From: Thiomicrorhabdus sp041583835
GTDB lineage: Bacteria; Pseudomonadota; Gammaproteobacteria; Thiomicrospirales; Thiomicrospiraceae
DNA: 23,190 bases
Direction of reading: 5' to 3'
NCBI RefSeq assembly: GCF_041583835.1
Contig: NZ_JBFHFC010000030.1
Span: 1 to 23,190, forward strand
Shown here one piece after another: positions 1 through 8,024 of the stretch. The notes under the pieces are model-generated. The model saw nothing but the letters and a program-made list of their open reading frames with translations, did no database searches and was not told the origin of the DNA. The translations under genes were made by a program, and so were the position numbers. Position 1 is the first letter of the stretch. The number at the start of each line of letters is the position of its first letter.

Positions 1-163
1 GATAAAAGCTGGCATTTTTCTCAGCTTGTTCGCCAAGCTTGAGTTTGTAGATTTCTAACTCAATATTCTTACGTTGTACAGGGGTTAATTCTTTTAAGGT
101 TAGAATTTCCTGTAGTGTTTTCAGGTCGGTTTCTCGCGGGGTAAATTCTTTGAGAATAGCCAT
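1..163 (-). CDS. Partial N-terminus of a possible NERD-domain (nuclease-related) protein
   Basis: An open frame begins at an ATG at 163 on the minus strand and runs off the window edge, giving 54 residues that start MAILKEFTPRETDLKTLQEI. The segment is charged and helical, and it ends in KLGEQAEKNASFY. That ending resembles the entry to the nuclease-related (NERD, DUF2034) domain, in which a G-E/K-x-G/A-E-x-x-A-x-Y-type stretch precedes the catalytic core. The core itself lies outside the window, so nothing about activity can be seen. The start lies only 9 bp after the lipA stop, in the same direction, and a weak AGGT sits over the lipA stop codon. This suggests translation coupled to lipA. 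The reading frame is well supported; the family name is a memory-based guess and could be wrong. Confidence 0.55.
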   Translation of the reverse strand, partial: MAILKEFTPRETDLKTLQEILTLKELTPVQRKNIELEIYKLKLGEQAEKNASFY

Positions 164-172
164 TTTAGATAC

Positions 173-1195
173 CTAAGCTTGAATTGTAGAATCAACTTGT
201 TTAGCTTGCAGATCTGCGTGGTACGAGGAGCGCACCATTGGGCCGGAGGCGACGTTGGTGAATCCCATTTCATAACCGGCTTCTTCGACCTGTTTGAATT
301 CTTCCGGCGTCCAGTATTTTTTGACGGCCAGGTGGAAGTTACTCGGTTGCAGGTATTGGCCGACGGTGAGCATTTCGACATCGTGAGCGCGCAAATCGCG
401 CATAACCTGCAACAGTTCTTCCATGGTTTCGCCTAAACCGACCATCAGGCCGGATTTGGTGACGACATCCGGGTTCATTTCTTTAAAGCGTTTCAGCAAA
501 TCCAAAGAGGCTTGGTAATCGGCGCCGGGACGGGCTTCTTCGTACAGTCTCGGTACGGTTTCCAAGTTATGGTTGAGGACATCCGGCGGTGCTTTATGCA
601 AGGTATCCAGGGCGACACTCAATCGGCCTCTGAAATCGGGAACCAGGGTTTCGATTTTAAGATCCGGCAGGTTTCCGCGCAGGGCGCTGACGCAGTTATT
701 GAAGTGCTGCGCACCACCGTCACGTAAGTCGTCACGGTCTACCGAGGTGATGACCACATATTTTAACTGCATGGCTTTGACGGTTTCTGCCAAATGGCGC
801 GGTTCGTCCTGGTTCAATGGTTTCGGACGACCGTGGGTCACGTCGCAGAACGGGCATTTACGAGTACAAATGTCGCCCATGATCATGAAGGTGGCGGTGC
901 CGTGGCCGAAACATTCGCCCAGGTTCGGGCAGGAAGCCTCTTCGCACACCGAGTGCAGGCCTTTTTCTCGCATGATATTTTTAAGCTCGGTGACGCGGTG
1001 TATGTCTTTTGCCTTTGGAAGCTGGGCTTTGATCCAACGCGGTTTTTTGAGTTTTTCGGCATTCGGGTCCGGGCGATGCTTTAAGGACTTGGTTTTATAC
1101 TGTCCTTTAGGCATGGCTTCGTTACGGGCCTTTAAGCTCCCTCGATTGCCAATGGAGTCAATGCTGATTTCTTGAAACTGTGGAGGATTCGACAT
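173..1195 (-). CDS. lipA: Lipoyl synthase LipA (radical SAM)
   Basis: LipA inserts two sulfur atoms into protein-bound octanoyl chains to make lipoyl groups on the E2 subunits of 2-oxoacid dehydrogenases and on GcvH, using S-adenosylmethionine and two [4Fe-4S] clusters. The 340-residue product shows both cluster motifs. The auxiliary cluster has Cys84, Cys89 and Cys95 (CEEASCPNLGEC). The radical-SAM cluster has Cys110, Cys114 and Cys117 (CTRKCPFC). The C-terminal VRSSYHADLQA carries the serine that ligates the auxiliary cluster. Length is slightly above the usual 320-330 because of a longer N-terminus. No good Shine-Dalgarno precedes the ATG at 1195. A second ATG at residue 28, preceded by AAAGG, is a possible alternative start. 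It lies 69 bp downstream of lipB and is probably cotranscribed with it. Confidence 0.97.
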   Translation of the reverse strand: MSNPPQFQEISIDSIGNRGSLKARNEAMPKGQYKTKSLKHRPDPNAEKLKKPRWIKAQLPKAKDIHRVTELKNIMREKGLHSVCEEASCPNLGECFGHGTATFMIMGDICTRKCPFCDVTHGRPKPLNQDEPRHLAETVKAMQLKYVVITSVDRDDLRDGGAQHFNNCVSALRGNLPDLKIETLVPDFRGRLSVALDTLHKAPPDVLNHNLETVPRLYEEARPGADYQASLDLLKRFKEMNPDVVTKSGLMVGLGETMEELLQVMRDLRAHDVEMLTVGQYLQPSNFHLAVKKYWTPEEFKQVEEAGYEMGFTNVASGPMVRSSYHADLQAKQVDSTIQA

Positions 1196-1264
1196 ACTGG
1201 GGAAACCGTTCAGTGCTATTGAATGACCGATTATTATAAAGGATTCGCAATCGACTCGCTGAAT

Positions 1265-1900
1265 TTAAGCTTGCGCCTCAGAGGCGCGGTTTTCAATTCG
1301 TTTTTGCAGGATGCCGGCAAGTTGCGTGCCCAGTTCAGGGATGGCAGGGCATTCGTCATCTTTCAGGAAGTCGCACAGTTGTGCCATTTGCATGCCGAGT
1401 AAGCCGCAAGGATTGATCATTTGAAAAGGGCTTAAATCCATATTCACGTTCAGTGCCAGTCCGTGATAACTCTTTTGTTGGCGAATTTTGAGTCCCAGGG
1501 AGGCGATTTTATTCTGGTCGACGTAAACTCCGGGGGCGTCGGCACGGGCATTGGATTCGATTCCGAAATGAGAAAGTAGTTCGATAATCGATTCTTCAAT
1601 AATCGTCACCAATGCGCGTACGCCGAGTTTGGCGCGTTTTAAATCGACCAGAACATAAATCACCAATTGGCCGGGGCCGTGATAAGTTACCTGTCCGCCT
1701 CGGTCGGTTTGCACCAACGGAATGTCTTGACTGAGATTGAGTAGGTGTTCGGCCTTGCCGTTCAAGCCTTGGGTAAATACAGGAGGGTGCTCGACAATCC
1801 ATAAGGCGTCTTCGGTAGACGGATCGCGGTTGTCGGTGAATGCTTGCATGGCTTGCCAAGTGCTTTCGTATGGCTGTAAGCCGAGGTGTAGGATGTTCAT
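1265..1900 (-). CDS. lipB: Octanoyl-[acyl-carrier-protein]:protein octanoyltransferase LipB
   Basis: LipB moves octanoate from acyl carrier protein to the lysine of lipoate-dependent enzymes, which makes the substrate for LipA. The 211-residue protein has the family's RGGQVTYHGPGQLVIY block (residues about 67-82). It also has the catalytic lysine in ASLGLKIR (Lys138) and the acyl-accepting cysteine in NPCGL (Cys165), corresponding to the Lys/Cys dyad of E. coli LipB. Length is normal. The start ATG at 1900 has no recognisable Shine-Dalgarno. The bases just upstream are the T-tract of a terminator-like hairpin that follows ybeD, so expression may depend on readthrough or on a promoter inside ybeD. 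It precedes lipA in the same direction, the usual pairing. Confidence 0.96.
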   Translation of the reverse strand: MNILHLGLQPYESTWQAMQAFTDNRDPSTEDALWIVEHPPVFTQGLNGKAEHLLNLSQDIPLVQTDRGGQVTYHGPGQLVIYVLVDLKRAKLGVRALVTIIEESIIELLSHFGIESNARADAPGVYVDQNKIASLGLKIRQQKSYHGLALNVNMDLSPFQMINPCGLLGMQMAQLCDFLKDDECPAIPELGTQLAGILQKRIENRASEAQA

Positions 1901-1910
1901 ATCGGGATGG

Positions 1911-1941
1911 TAAAGAAAAACCGCCTTATTGAAAGGCGGTT
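1911..1941 (-). terminator. Intrinsic-terminator-like hairpin between ybeD and lipB
   Basis: Read on the minus strand, AACCGCCTT (1941-1933), a 5-nt loop and AAGGCGGTT (1927-1919) form a perfect 9-bp stem. It is followed at once by TTTTTCTTT in the transcript. The stem begins inside the ybeD stop codon and the T-tract ends about 11 nt before the lipB ATG. This is the canonical shape of a Rho-independent terminator. It lies inside what would otherwise be a single ybeD-lipB-lipA operon, so it may act as a partial terminator or attenuator. Confidence 0.75.
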
Positions 1942-2224
1942 AGAGTGTCATCAACACGAGGGGATGTTTTTTCAAATCGCCGTAAATGCCGTGAATCTGT
2001 TCGATACAAGTGGCGTAAAAGGTGATGTTCACCGAAATGAATTTTTTGCCTTTGGAGTCTCTGATCTGAATGTTTTCACGAGTGACGCCGGGAGCGTACT
2101 TTTGGGTGACTTCGAAAACCAGATCGATAAACTCTTCGGTATTGTGTCCCATTGCCTTCAGGCAATAGTCACAAGGAAACTCGATCAGGCTCTCCGTATC
2201 CGGTGTATGTAAATCTTTAGTCAT
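1940..2224 (-). CDS. ybeD: DUF493 family protein YbeD
   Basis: This 94-residue protein belongs to the YbeD/DUF493 family, small alpha/beta proteins with an ACT-like (ferredoxin-like) fold and no settled biochemical role. The family core is visible as IEFPCDYCLKAMG near the start, then a helix (EEFIDLVFEVTQKYAP), and then SVNITFYATCIEQI followed by a closing helix and LVLMTL at the C-terminus. The same elements occur in E. coli YbeD. The gene stands between dacA-type and lipB genes in many gammaproteobacteria, as here. The stop codon overlaps the base of a terminator-like hairpin. The start ATG at 2224 has a modest GAAGAG about 10 nt upstream. It lies 25 bp after the aminotransferase gene. Confidence 0.9.
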   Translation of the reverse strand: MTKDLHTPDTESLIEFPCDYCLKAMGHNTEEFIDLVFEVTQKYAPGVTRENIQIRDSKGKKFISVNITFYATCIEQIHGIYGDLKKHPLVLMTL

Positions 2225-2249
2225 GTGATTTCACTCTTCACAAAAGGGT

Positions 2250-3143
2250 TTATTGTGCCGATTCGGCAATAAACTCGGCTTTATAAGTTTGGTAATGTTC
2301 GCGCAGGTGTTTCCACATTTCGCCCGGTTTACCGTCTCCGACCGGTTTGCCGTCCATTTCAGTAACGGGTAGGGCTTCCTTGGTCGAGCTGGTTAGCCAA
2401 ATTTCATCGGCGTTCTGCAGGTCGCTTAAGTTCAATTCTTTTTCGATAAAAGGAATATGGTGACTCTTAGCGACTTTTTCAATTACGGTACGCGTTACAC
2501 CCGGTAACAATTTATTGCCGTTAGGCGGAGTGATCAAGGCGCCGTCTTTGACGATGAACACATTGCTTGCCGTTCCTTCCGATATCGTGCCGTCACGGGA
2601 AATCAAAATAGCGTCGTCCGCACCTTGGTGTTTCGCTGCCAGTTTCATCATGACGTTCGGTAGCAAAGTCAGTGCTTTAATGTCGCAACGTAACCAGCGA
2701 ATGTCATCCAGAGTAATCACTTTGATGCCGTTTTCGATAATTTTCGGATCCAGCGGCTTCAATGGATTGGTATAAGCATATACGGTCGGAGTCAGACAAT
2801 CTGCCGGCATGTGGTCGCGTTGCATTTGAATGCCGCGAGTCACTTGCAGATAGATAAACTGATCGTTCCAAGGATGTTTTTCAATTAGGTTGGTCAATAA
2901 TTCAAACCACTCTTCATCGGTGAGCGGATTGGCAATGCTAATCGCCTGCAAACTGTTCTTGAGTCGCTGTAGGTGGGCTTCCCATGCAAACAGTTTTCTG
3001 TGATAGACCGGAATGACTTCATAGACGCCATCCCCAAAAAGAAATCCACGGTCTTGAGTGGAAATCTTCGATTCGGCCATTGGCAGATATTCGCCATTGA
3101 GATAAACGATCTGTTGCATGACCGGCGATTCATTTTGACTCAT
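2250..3143 (-). CDS. dat: D-amino-acid aminotransferase (PLP fold type IV)
   Basis: The 297-residue product is a class IV PLP-dependent aminotransferase. The best match is D-alanine transaminase, which interconverts D-alanine and D-glutamate with their 2-oxo acids. The N-terminal VYLNGEYLP and the DRGFLFGDGVYEVIPVY block are typical of the group. The Schiff-base lysine is Lys156 in RCDIKALTLLPN, as in the RDIKSLNLL motif of the Bacillus enzyme. Glu189 in TISEGTASN would contact the pyridine nitrogen, and LLPGVTR follows. The CDIK context favours Dat over branched-chain aminotransferase or 4-amino-4-deoxychorismate lyase, though substrate choice in this fold cannot be fixed from sequence. The ATG at 3143 has AGGAA about 10 nt upstream. 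The position between a D-alanyl carboxypeptidase and ybeD suits a role in D-alanine turnover. Confidence 0.88.
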   Translation of the reverse strand: MSQNESPVMQQIVYLNGEYLPMAESKISTQDRGFLFGDGVYEVIPVYHRKLFAWEAHLQRLKNSLQAISIANPLTDEEWFELLTNLIEKHPWNDQFIYLQVTRGIQMQRDHMPADCLTPTVYAYTNPLKPLDPKIIENGIKVITLDDIRWLRCDIKALTLLPNVMMKLAAKHQGADDAILISRDGTISEGTASNVFIVKDGALITPPNGNKLLPGVTRTVIEKVAKSHHIPFIEKELNLSDLQNADEIWLTSSTKEALPVTEMDGKPVGDGKPGEMWKHLREHYQTYKAEFIAESAQ

Positions 3144-3211
3144 TGAGTAACATTCCTAAACAAGTGACTGTCGTCACATAACTAACCTAATCTATTTTAA
3201 TTTTAATGTGT

Positions 3212-4408
3212 TTAATCCAAGAAGCTGAACAATGAGTTGAACGTGCGTTTAACTTGATCGATCAGCTTTTTGAAAAACGAACCTTCTTCGACATCCGACA
3301 GTGCAACCAGCGGTTGTTCGCTGATGACTTCGCCGTTAAGGGAGACATGCAGTTGCCCTAGTGGTTGGTTAGTCGTAATCGGAGCAACGATTTCAGGTTG
3401 TAAGGTAGTTTCGATTTTAAGGTATTTGTATTGTCCGCGCGGAATGGTGACAAAAAGGTCGTTTGCCAAGCCAACGCCTAGAATATCCTTGCTACCTTCC
3501 CAAACGGTCACGTCGTTCAAACGTTGGTTGGCTTTATAAAGCGGGTGGGTTTCATAGAAACGGAAACCGTAGTTTAGAAGTTTTTGGGTTTCCTGGATAC
3601 GTTTTTCCATGCTGTTGGTGCCTAGAACCACGCTAATCAAACGCATGTTGTCACGTTTGGCGGAAGCCACAAGACAGAAACCTGCGGTTTCGGTATGTCC
3701 GGTTTTAAGGCCGTCAACGGTTGGGTCTTGCCACAATAGTTTGTTGCGGTTGTACTGAGTGATGCCGTTGAAGGTGAACTTCTTCTCGGAATACCACTTA
3801 TATTCTTCCGGGAATTTGGTGATCAGGGCTTTCGTTAAAATCGCAAGATCGTGAGCCGTCGTGTAGTGATCCGGATTTGGCAAACCGGTGGCGTTAACGA
3901 AATGGGTGTGTTCCATGCCCAACGCTTTGGCGTATTTATTCATCAGCTGGGCGAATACCGCTTCGCTACCGGCGATATGCTCGGCCAAGGCGACACTGGC
4001 ATCGTTACCCGATTGAATGACCATGCCCTTGATCAAATCACGCACAGAGACTTGTTTGCCGACTTCGATAAACATTTTAGAACCGGGCATTTTCCAGGCT
4101 TTTTCACTGATAGTGACCATCTCGTCCATACTCATGTTGCCGTTGGTCAGCTCGTTGATGACCACGTATCCGGTCATGATCTTAGTCAAGCTAGCCGGTT
4201 CGATGCGTTGGTCTGGATTCTTTTGGGCTAAGATTTTGCCGCTGTCAAAATCGATTAGAAGGTGTGAAGTCCCCGCAATTTGAGGTGCCGACGGCACAAC
4301 GTGCGGAATGGCCGGAGCCGGCAAAGGCTGAGTATCGGCCTGAGCGAACATTGATGTTAATAGTAAAAAAAGAAAAATGAATCGAGATCTAAGTGTTTGC
4401 ATAATCAT
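3212..4408 (-). CDS. dacA: D-alanyl-D-alanine carboxypeptidase, PBP5/6 (DacA/DacC) type
   Basis: This low-molecular-weight penicillin-binding protein removes the terminal D-alanine from peptidoglycan pentapeptides in the periplasm. The 398-residue precursor begins with a signal peptide (basic LRSR, then a hydrophobic stretch, cleavage probably near AQA at about residues 22-24). The three serine-peptidase motifs are in order: SLTK with Ser73 and Lys76, SGN at 133-135 and KTG at 235-237. After the catalytic domain comes the beta-rich PBP5 C-terminal domain. The protein ends in an amphipathic segment (FFKKLIDQVKRTFNSLFSFL) of the kind that anchors PBP5 to the inner membrane. ATGs at 4408 and 4402 are both usable as starts. 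The family is certain, while dacA versus dacC naming is arbitrary. Confidence 0.94.
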   Translation of the reverse strand: MIMQTLRSRFIFLFLLLTSMFAQADTQPLPAPAIPHVVPSAPQIAGTSHLLIDFDSGKILAQKNPDQRIEPASLTKIMTGYVVINELTNGNMSMDEMVTISEKAWKMPGSKMFIEVGKQVSVRDLIKGMVIQSGNDASVALAEHIAGSEAVFAQLMNKYAKALGMEHTHFVNATGLPNPDHYTTAHDLAILTKALITKFPEEYKWYSEKKFTFNGITQYNRNKLLWQDPTVDGLKTGHTETAGFCLVASAKRDNMRLISVVLGTNSMEKRIQETQKLLNYGFRFYETHPLYKANQRLNDVTVWEGSKDILGVGLANDLFVTIPRGQYKYLKIETTLQPEIVAPITTNQPLGQLHVSLNGEVISEQPLVALSDVEEGSFFKKLIDQVKRTFNSLFSFLD

Positions 4409-4440
4409 CCACTGTGCTCTGTTTAAAAGCGGTTTAGTTT

Positions 4441-4467
4441 AAAAAGGTTTGGCTCTTACGCGCCAAA
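4441..4467 (-). terminator. Possible weak terminator or attenuator between rodA and dacA
   Basis: On the minus strand TTTGGC (4467-4462), an 8-nt loop and GCCAAA (4453-4448) form a 6-bp stem. The transcript then reads CCTTTTT. The T-tract is short and is offset by two C residues, so termination would be weak. It lies in the 131-bp gap between rodA and dacA, which also contains AT-rich stretches that could hold a promoter for dacA. Confidence 0.35.
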
Positions 4468-4539
4468 TTGGGCAATTTCCTTAAGTGGGTTAATTTACCA
4501 TATTCTTATATAAATCGAAACGACCTCGGCCGTTTAGAT

Positions 4540-5667
4540 TTAGTTGGAAAGCATTTTTTTATGTGTGTGGATCGACATTAAAATGCCGAAACTGATCATC
4601 AGGGTGACCAAGGCGCTACCACCGTAACTCATGAGAGGCAGGGGAAGCCCGACAACCGGCAGTAGTCCGCTGACCATGCCGATATTGACGAACACATAAA
4701 CGAAGAGCGTCATCATTAGGCTGGAGGCGATCAGGCGCGTGAAGTTGTCTTGCGCTTGTGAGGCAATATATAAGCCACGGGCGATAACGAACACATACAT
4801 GCTTAACAGCAAGATAACCCCGATGAGACCAAACTCTTCGGCAAGAACCGAAAAGATGAAGTCGGTGGTACTTTCAGGAAGGAAGTCCAGGTGTGCTTGA
4901 GTACTGCCTAGAAAGCCTTTGCCTTCGATGCCGCCCGAACCGATGGCGATTTTGGATTGGATGATGTGGTAGCCGCTGCCGAGAGGGTCGGATTCCGGAT
5001 CAAGAAAGGTCAGAACGCGCTGCTTCTGGTAGGCGTGCATAAAATGCCAGACGATCGGCAGGCTGACCAGAGTGGTTGCGATGGCGCCGAAGATGATTTT
5101 CCAAGGCAGGCCGGCAAAGAACAGCACGAACAAACCGCTCATGGCGATCAGTAACGATGTCCCCAAGTCGGGTTGAACGACGATCAGCCCCGCGGTAAGC
5201 GCAATCAGTCCGGCACCGACGAGAAGTCGACGATAACTCGGCGGGAAGTTCGTATGAGCGAATAGCCAAGCCACCATCATCGGTAGAACCAGCTTCATCA
5301 ATTCCGAGGGTTGGAATCGAATCGGACCGAAGTTCAGCCAGCGCTGCGCTCCTTTACCGATGTCGCCGAACAGAATAACGGCAATTAGCATCAAGATGCC
5401 CATTATGAATAGCCACGGGGTGAACAGGTAGAGTATGTTGGGCGGAATTTGGGCGAAAATCAGTAACAGCGTCAATGCAAAACCGATACGGATCAGGTGG
5501 CGATAAGTGACGTCCAGATCACCCCCGGAAGCGCTGTAAACCAGTAGCGTACTTCCGGCCAGCAGCAATAAAATGCCCAGCAGCAACCAGCCGTCGATAT
5601 GAAGAATATCGAGAATCCCTTTATTCTTTCGGTATACATTGTCAGATTGTGGAAGTGTGATTTTCAT
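4540..5667 (-). CDS. rodA: Peptidoglycan glycosyltransferase RodA (SEDS family)
   Basis: RodA polymerises lipid II into glycan strands during cell elongation, working as a pair with PBP2. The 375-residue protein is almost entirely hydrophobic, with about ten membrane segments, as expected for SEDS proteins. Family blocks seen are GAQRWLNFGPIRFQPSE (about residues 106-122), PDLGTSL, the loop with FLPESTTDFIFSVLAEEFG, and the C-terminal VGLPLPLMSYGGSAL (about 339-353). Length is close to E. coli RodA (370). The gene starts 23 bp after the PBP2 stop. The start ATG at 5667 lacks a clear Shine-Dalgarno, so translation may be coupled to mrdA. A 131-bp gap separates it from dacA. The mltB/sltB-type and rlpA genes that often lie here in other gammaproteobacteria are absent. 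Confidence 0.96.
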   Translation of the reverse strand: MKITLPQSDNVYRKNKGILDILHIDGWLLLGILLLLAGSTLLVYSASGGDLDVTYRHLIRIGFALTLLLIFAQIPPNILYLFTPWLFIMGILMLIAVILFGDIGKGAQRWLNFGPIRFQPSELMKLVLPMMVAWLFAHTNFPPSYRRLLVGAGLIALTAGLIVVQPDLGTSLLIAMSGLFVLFFAGLPWKIIFGAIATTLVSLPIVWHFMHAYQKQRVLTFLDPESDPLGSGYHIIQSKIAIGSGGIEGKGFLGSTQAHLDFLPESTTDFIFSVLAEEFGLIGVILLLSMYVFVIARGLYIASQAQDNFTRLIASSLMMTLFVYVFVNIGMVSGLLPVVGLPLPLMSYGGSALVTLMISFGILMSIHTHKKMLSN

Positions 5668-5690
5668 AATTTCGGCATCTGTCTGTATGG

Positions 5691-7511
5691 TTAAGGGGTG
5701 TTTTCTAAGTATTTTTTGATGACGTTGACGCCCATCGGTGCGGCGGTTCGACTTCCGCTACCGCCGTTTTCAACAATCACCGCGACCGCGATTTTCGGAT
5801 TATCCAGTGGTGCAAAACCGATAAAAAGAGAGTGATCGTGCAACGATTTGTCGATGTTCTCGGCTTCGTAATCGCTTTCGTTCAGGCTGAATACCTGTGC
5901 GGTTCCGGTTTTACCGGCCATTTTAAACGGAAGTCCGACTCCGTGCTTGCGTGCCGTTCCTCTTGCTCCGTGCATGACGTTGCGCATCGCTTTGATGACG
6001 CGTTCCCAGTTTTTGATATCTTTGATTTCGATCTGTTTAGGGGGGTCGAGTTCAGCACTTCTAAGCAAGTGAGGCTGAATGATTTTTCCGCCGTTTGCCA
6101 AGATGGCGGTCGCTTTCGCCAGTTGGACCGGTGTGGCAAGATTGTATCCCTGACCAATCGAGCTGATGATGGTTTCGCCACGATACCAAGGCAGATTTTT
6201 GGTTTCTCTTTTCCATTCCTGTGAAGGTAAGATTCCTTTGGATTCGCCGGGAATGTCGATACCGGTCAAAGAGCCGAAACCGAACGGCGCCATGGCGTCG
6301 TGAATGGTGTCGATCCCCATATCCAGGCTGAGCTCGTAGAAGTAGGTGTCGCACGATTGGGTAATGGCGTCTTCCATATCCATCAAGCCGTGCCCGGTAC
6401 GTTTCCAGTCGCGGTAACGGTGTCCCATATACTCAAAATAACCGGGATCGTAAATCTTTTTGGTGGGCGAAATGATGTTTCGTTCGATGGCACCCAGTGC
6501 CACAAACGGCTTGATCGTCGAGCCGGGAGGGTATTTTCCGTTGATGCCGCGGTTGATAAACGGTTTGTTCGGGTTCTTCAATAAAGCGGTATAGGACGCC
6601 TGATCGATCCCGTCGACAAATAGATTGGGGTCAAACGTCGGAATGCTGACATAAGCGAGCACTTCACCGTTTTTAGGGTCGATAGCCACGATCGAACCAC
6701 GTTTGTGATCTTTGAAAAGTGATTCGGCATACTGTTGCAGCTTAATGTCCAAGGTGAGTTGGATGTCTTCTCCCGGCGTGGACGGAATGGTTTCCAGTTT
6801 ACGCAATACTCGACCGCGGGCATTGGTTTCTACTTGCTGTATGCCGGGTTTACCGTGCAGTCGGTCTTCATAGAAACGTTCGATCCCCAGTTTACCGATG
6901 ACATCGGTACCGCGGTAGTCGCGTTCGTTGAGTTTATTCACTTCTTTGGTGTTTATACGACCGACATAGCCGATGGCGTGGACGCCGGTGGCTCCAAACG
7001 GATAGGTACGTTTCAGACGTGCCGTCAGCACGACGCCCGGAATGTCGTAACTTTGCACGGAAAACTGCGCCGCTTCTTTTTCCGTTAGGCTATAGGGTAG
7101 CAGTAGGGTTTTCGAGCGGCTGGTTTTTTTGAGTTTTTCGAAAAACTTCTGGCGCTGTTCGTCCGGAAAGTTAGGCAGCAATTGTTTGATTTTATCTTCG
7201 ACTAGGGCCATGTCTTCGATTTTTTCGCGAGTCAGCTTGAGGGTGAAGACCGGTTGGTTGTCTGCCAATAAAATGTGATTTCGATCGTAGATTTTTCCGC
7301 GTGTCGGAGGAATGGTTTCAACCGAGATGCGGTTATCTTCAGCCATCAGGTGGTAGCGTTCGAAGTCGATCCACTGTAGATAAGCCATTCTGCCGATGAG
7401 TACCGAAAACAGCGTGATAACAAACAGCATGGCGAAGATGAGGCGATTGCGAAACAGGCGTTTTTCGCTTAATGCTTCCGCGTCGCTGTTGAATTCTAGG
7501 TGTTCATGCAT
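5691..7511 (-). CDS. mrdA: Penicillin-binding protein 2 (peptidoglycan DD-transpeptidase MrdA)
   Basis: PBP2 cross-links new peptidoglycan in the elongasome together with RodA. The 606-residue protein has a short cytoplasmic N-terminus, one membrane anchor (about residues 23-45), and a PBP dimerisation region containing the TRGKIYDRNH motif (about 70-79). The transpeptidase domain follows. Its active-site motifs are STIK with Ser331 and Lys334, SCD at 386-388 and KTGT starting at Lys534. The SCD form of the second motif is what class B PBP2 enzymes normally carry. Length is slightly below E. coli PBP2 (633). The ATG at 7511 has AGGAG 7 nt upstream. The gene lies 9 bp after mreD and 23 bp before rodA, so it is clearly part of the same operon. 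Confidence 0.97.
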   Translation of the reverse strand: MHEHLEFNSDAEALSEKRLFRNRLIFAMLFVITLFSVLIGRMAYLQWIDFERYHLMAEDNRISVETIPPTRGKIYDRNHILLADNQPVFTLKLTREKIEDMALVEDKIKQLLPNFPDEQRQKFFEKLKKTSRSKTLLLPYSLTEKEAAQFSVQSYDIPGVVLTARLKRTYPFGATGVHAIGYVGRINTKEVNKLNERDYRGTDVIGKLGIERFYEDRLHGKPGIQQVETNARGRVLRKLETIPSTPGEDIQLTLDIKLQQYAESLFKDHKRGSIVAIDPKNGEVLAYVSIPTFDPNLFVDGIDQASYTALLKNPNKPFINRGINGKYPPGSTIKPFVALGAIERNIISPTKKIYDPGYFEYMGHRYRDWKRTGHGLMDMEDAITQSCDTYFYELSLDMGIDTIHDAMAPFGFGSLTGIDIPGESKGILPSQEWKRETKNLPWYRGETIISSIGQGYNLATPVQLAKATAILANGGKIIQPHLLRSAELDPPKQIEIKDIKNWERVIKAMRNVMHGARGTARKHGVGLPFKMAGKTGTAQVFSLNESDYEAENIDKSLHDHSLFIGFAPLDNPKIAVAVIVENGGSGSRTAAPMGVNVIKKYLENTP

Positions 7512-7520
7512 GACGAACTC

Positions 7521-8024
7521 CTAAGAGGCAATCAGTTTCTGAGTAACCCATCTGAGGCTAAGGGCCAGGATTGGCCACGCGATTAGGCTTGTGAAAGGCA
7601 TACTCCAGTAATAAAGAGCTTGATCTTCGGTGAGATTCGGCGAGAACATCACATAGGAAATGAATTGATAAGCCATTAGGTAGAAGATGATGACGAACGC
7701 CTGTTGTAGTACCGAATGCGATCGGAACAGTAGACGATAACGTAGCATGATGAACGTAATGGTAATCAGAATCAGTGAGTGGGCGCCGAGCGTGGTGCCG
7801 TATAAAGCGTCCAATAGCAAGCCGAGCAAAAACGCCGAAATGAAGTGGGTGTTCTTTAAGAATTGCGCACTCCAGTACATCAAAAACAGTAGGGTAAAAG
7901 AGGGCGCCAGTAGCGTGGCCTCTTGCATGCTCATCATCGTATCCAGAGTCAGCCCCAGGAAGTAAGTGATCAGAACCAGCCAACGTGCTTGGGAGAATTC
8001 AAGATTGATAAAGCGGTCAGTCAT
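7521..8024 (-). CDS. mreD: Rod shape-determining protein MreD
   Basis: MreD is a small integral membrane subunit of the elongasome that binds MreC and helps connect it to PBP2/RodA. The 167-residue product is highly hydrophobic with about five membrane segments. Its FLLGLLLDALYGTTLGAHSL stretch matches the conserved G-L-x-x-D-x-x-x-G-x-x-x-G core of the family. Sequence conservation outside this core is low, and the assignment rests equally on position between mreC and mrdA. It overlaps the end of mreC by 8 bp, which indicates translational coupling. A GGGGAA ribosome-binding site lies about 5 nt before the ATG at 8024, within the mreC coding end. Confidence 0.93.
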   Translation of the reverse strand: MTDRFINLEFSQARWLVLITYFLGLTLDTMMSMQEATLLAPSFTLLFLMYWSAQFLKNTHFISAFLLGLLLDALYGTTLGAHSLILITITFIMLRYRLLFRSHSVLQQAFVIIFYLMAYQFISYVMFSPNLTEDQALYYWSMPFTSLIAWPILALSLRWVTQKLIAS

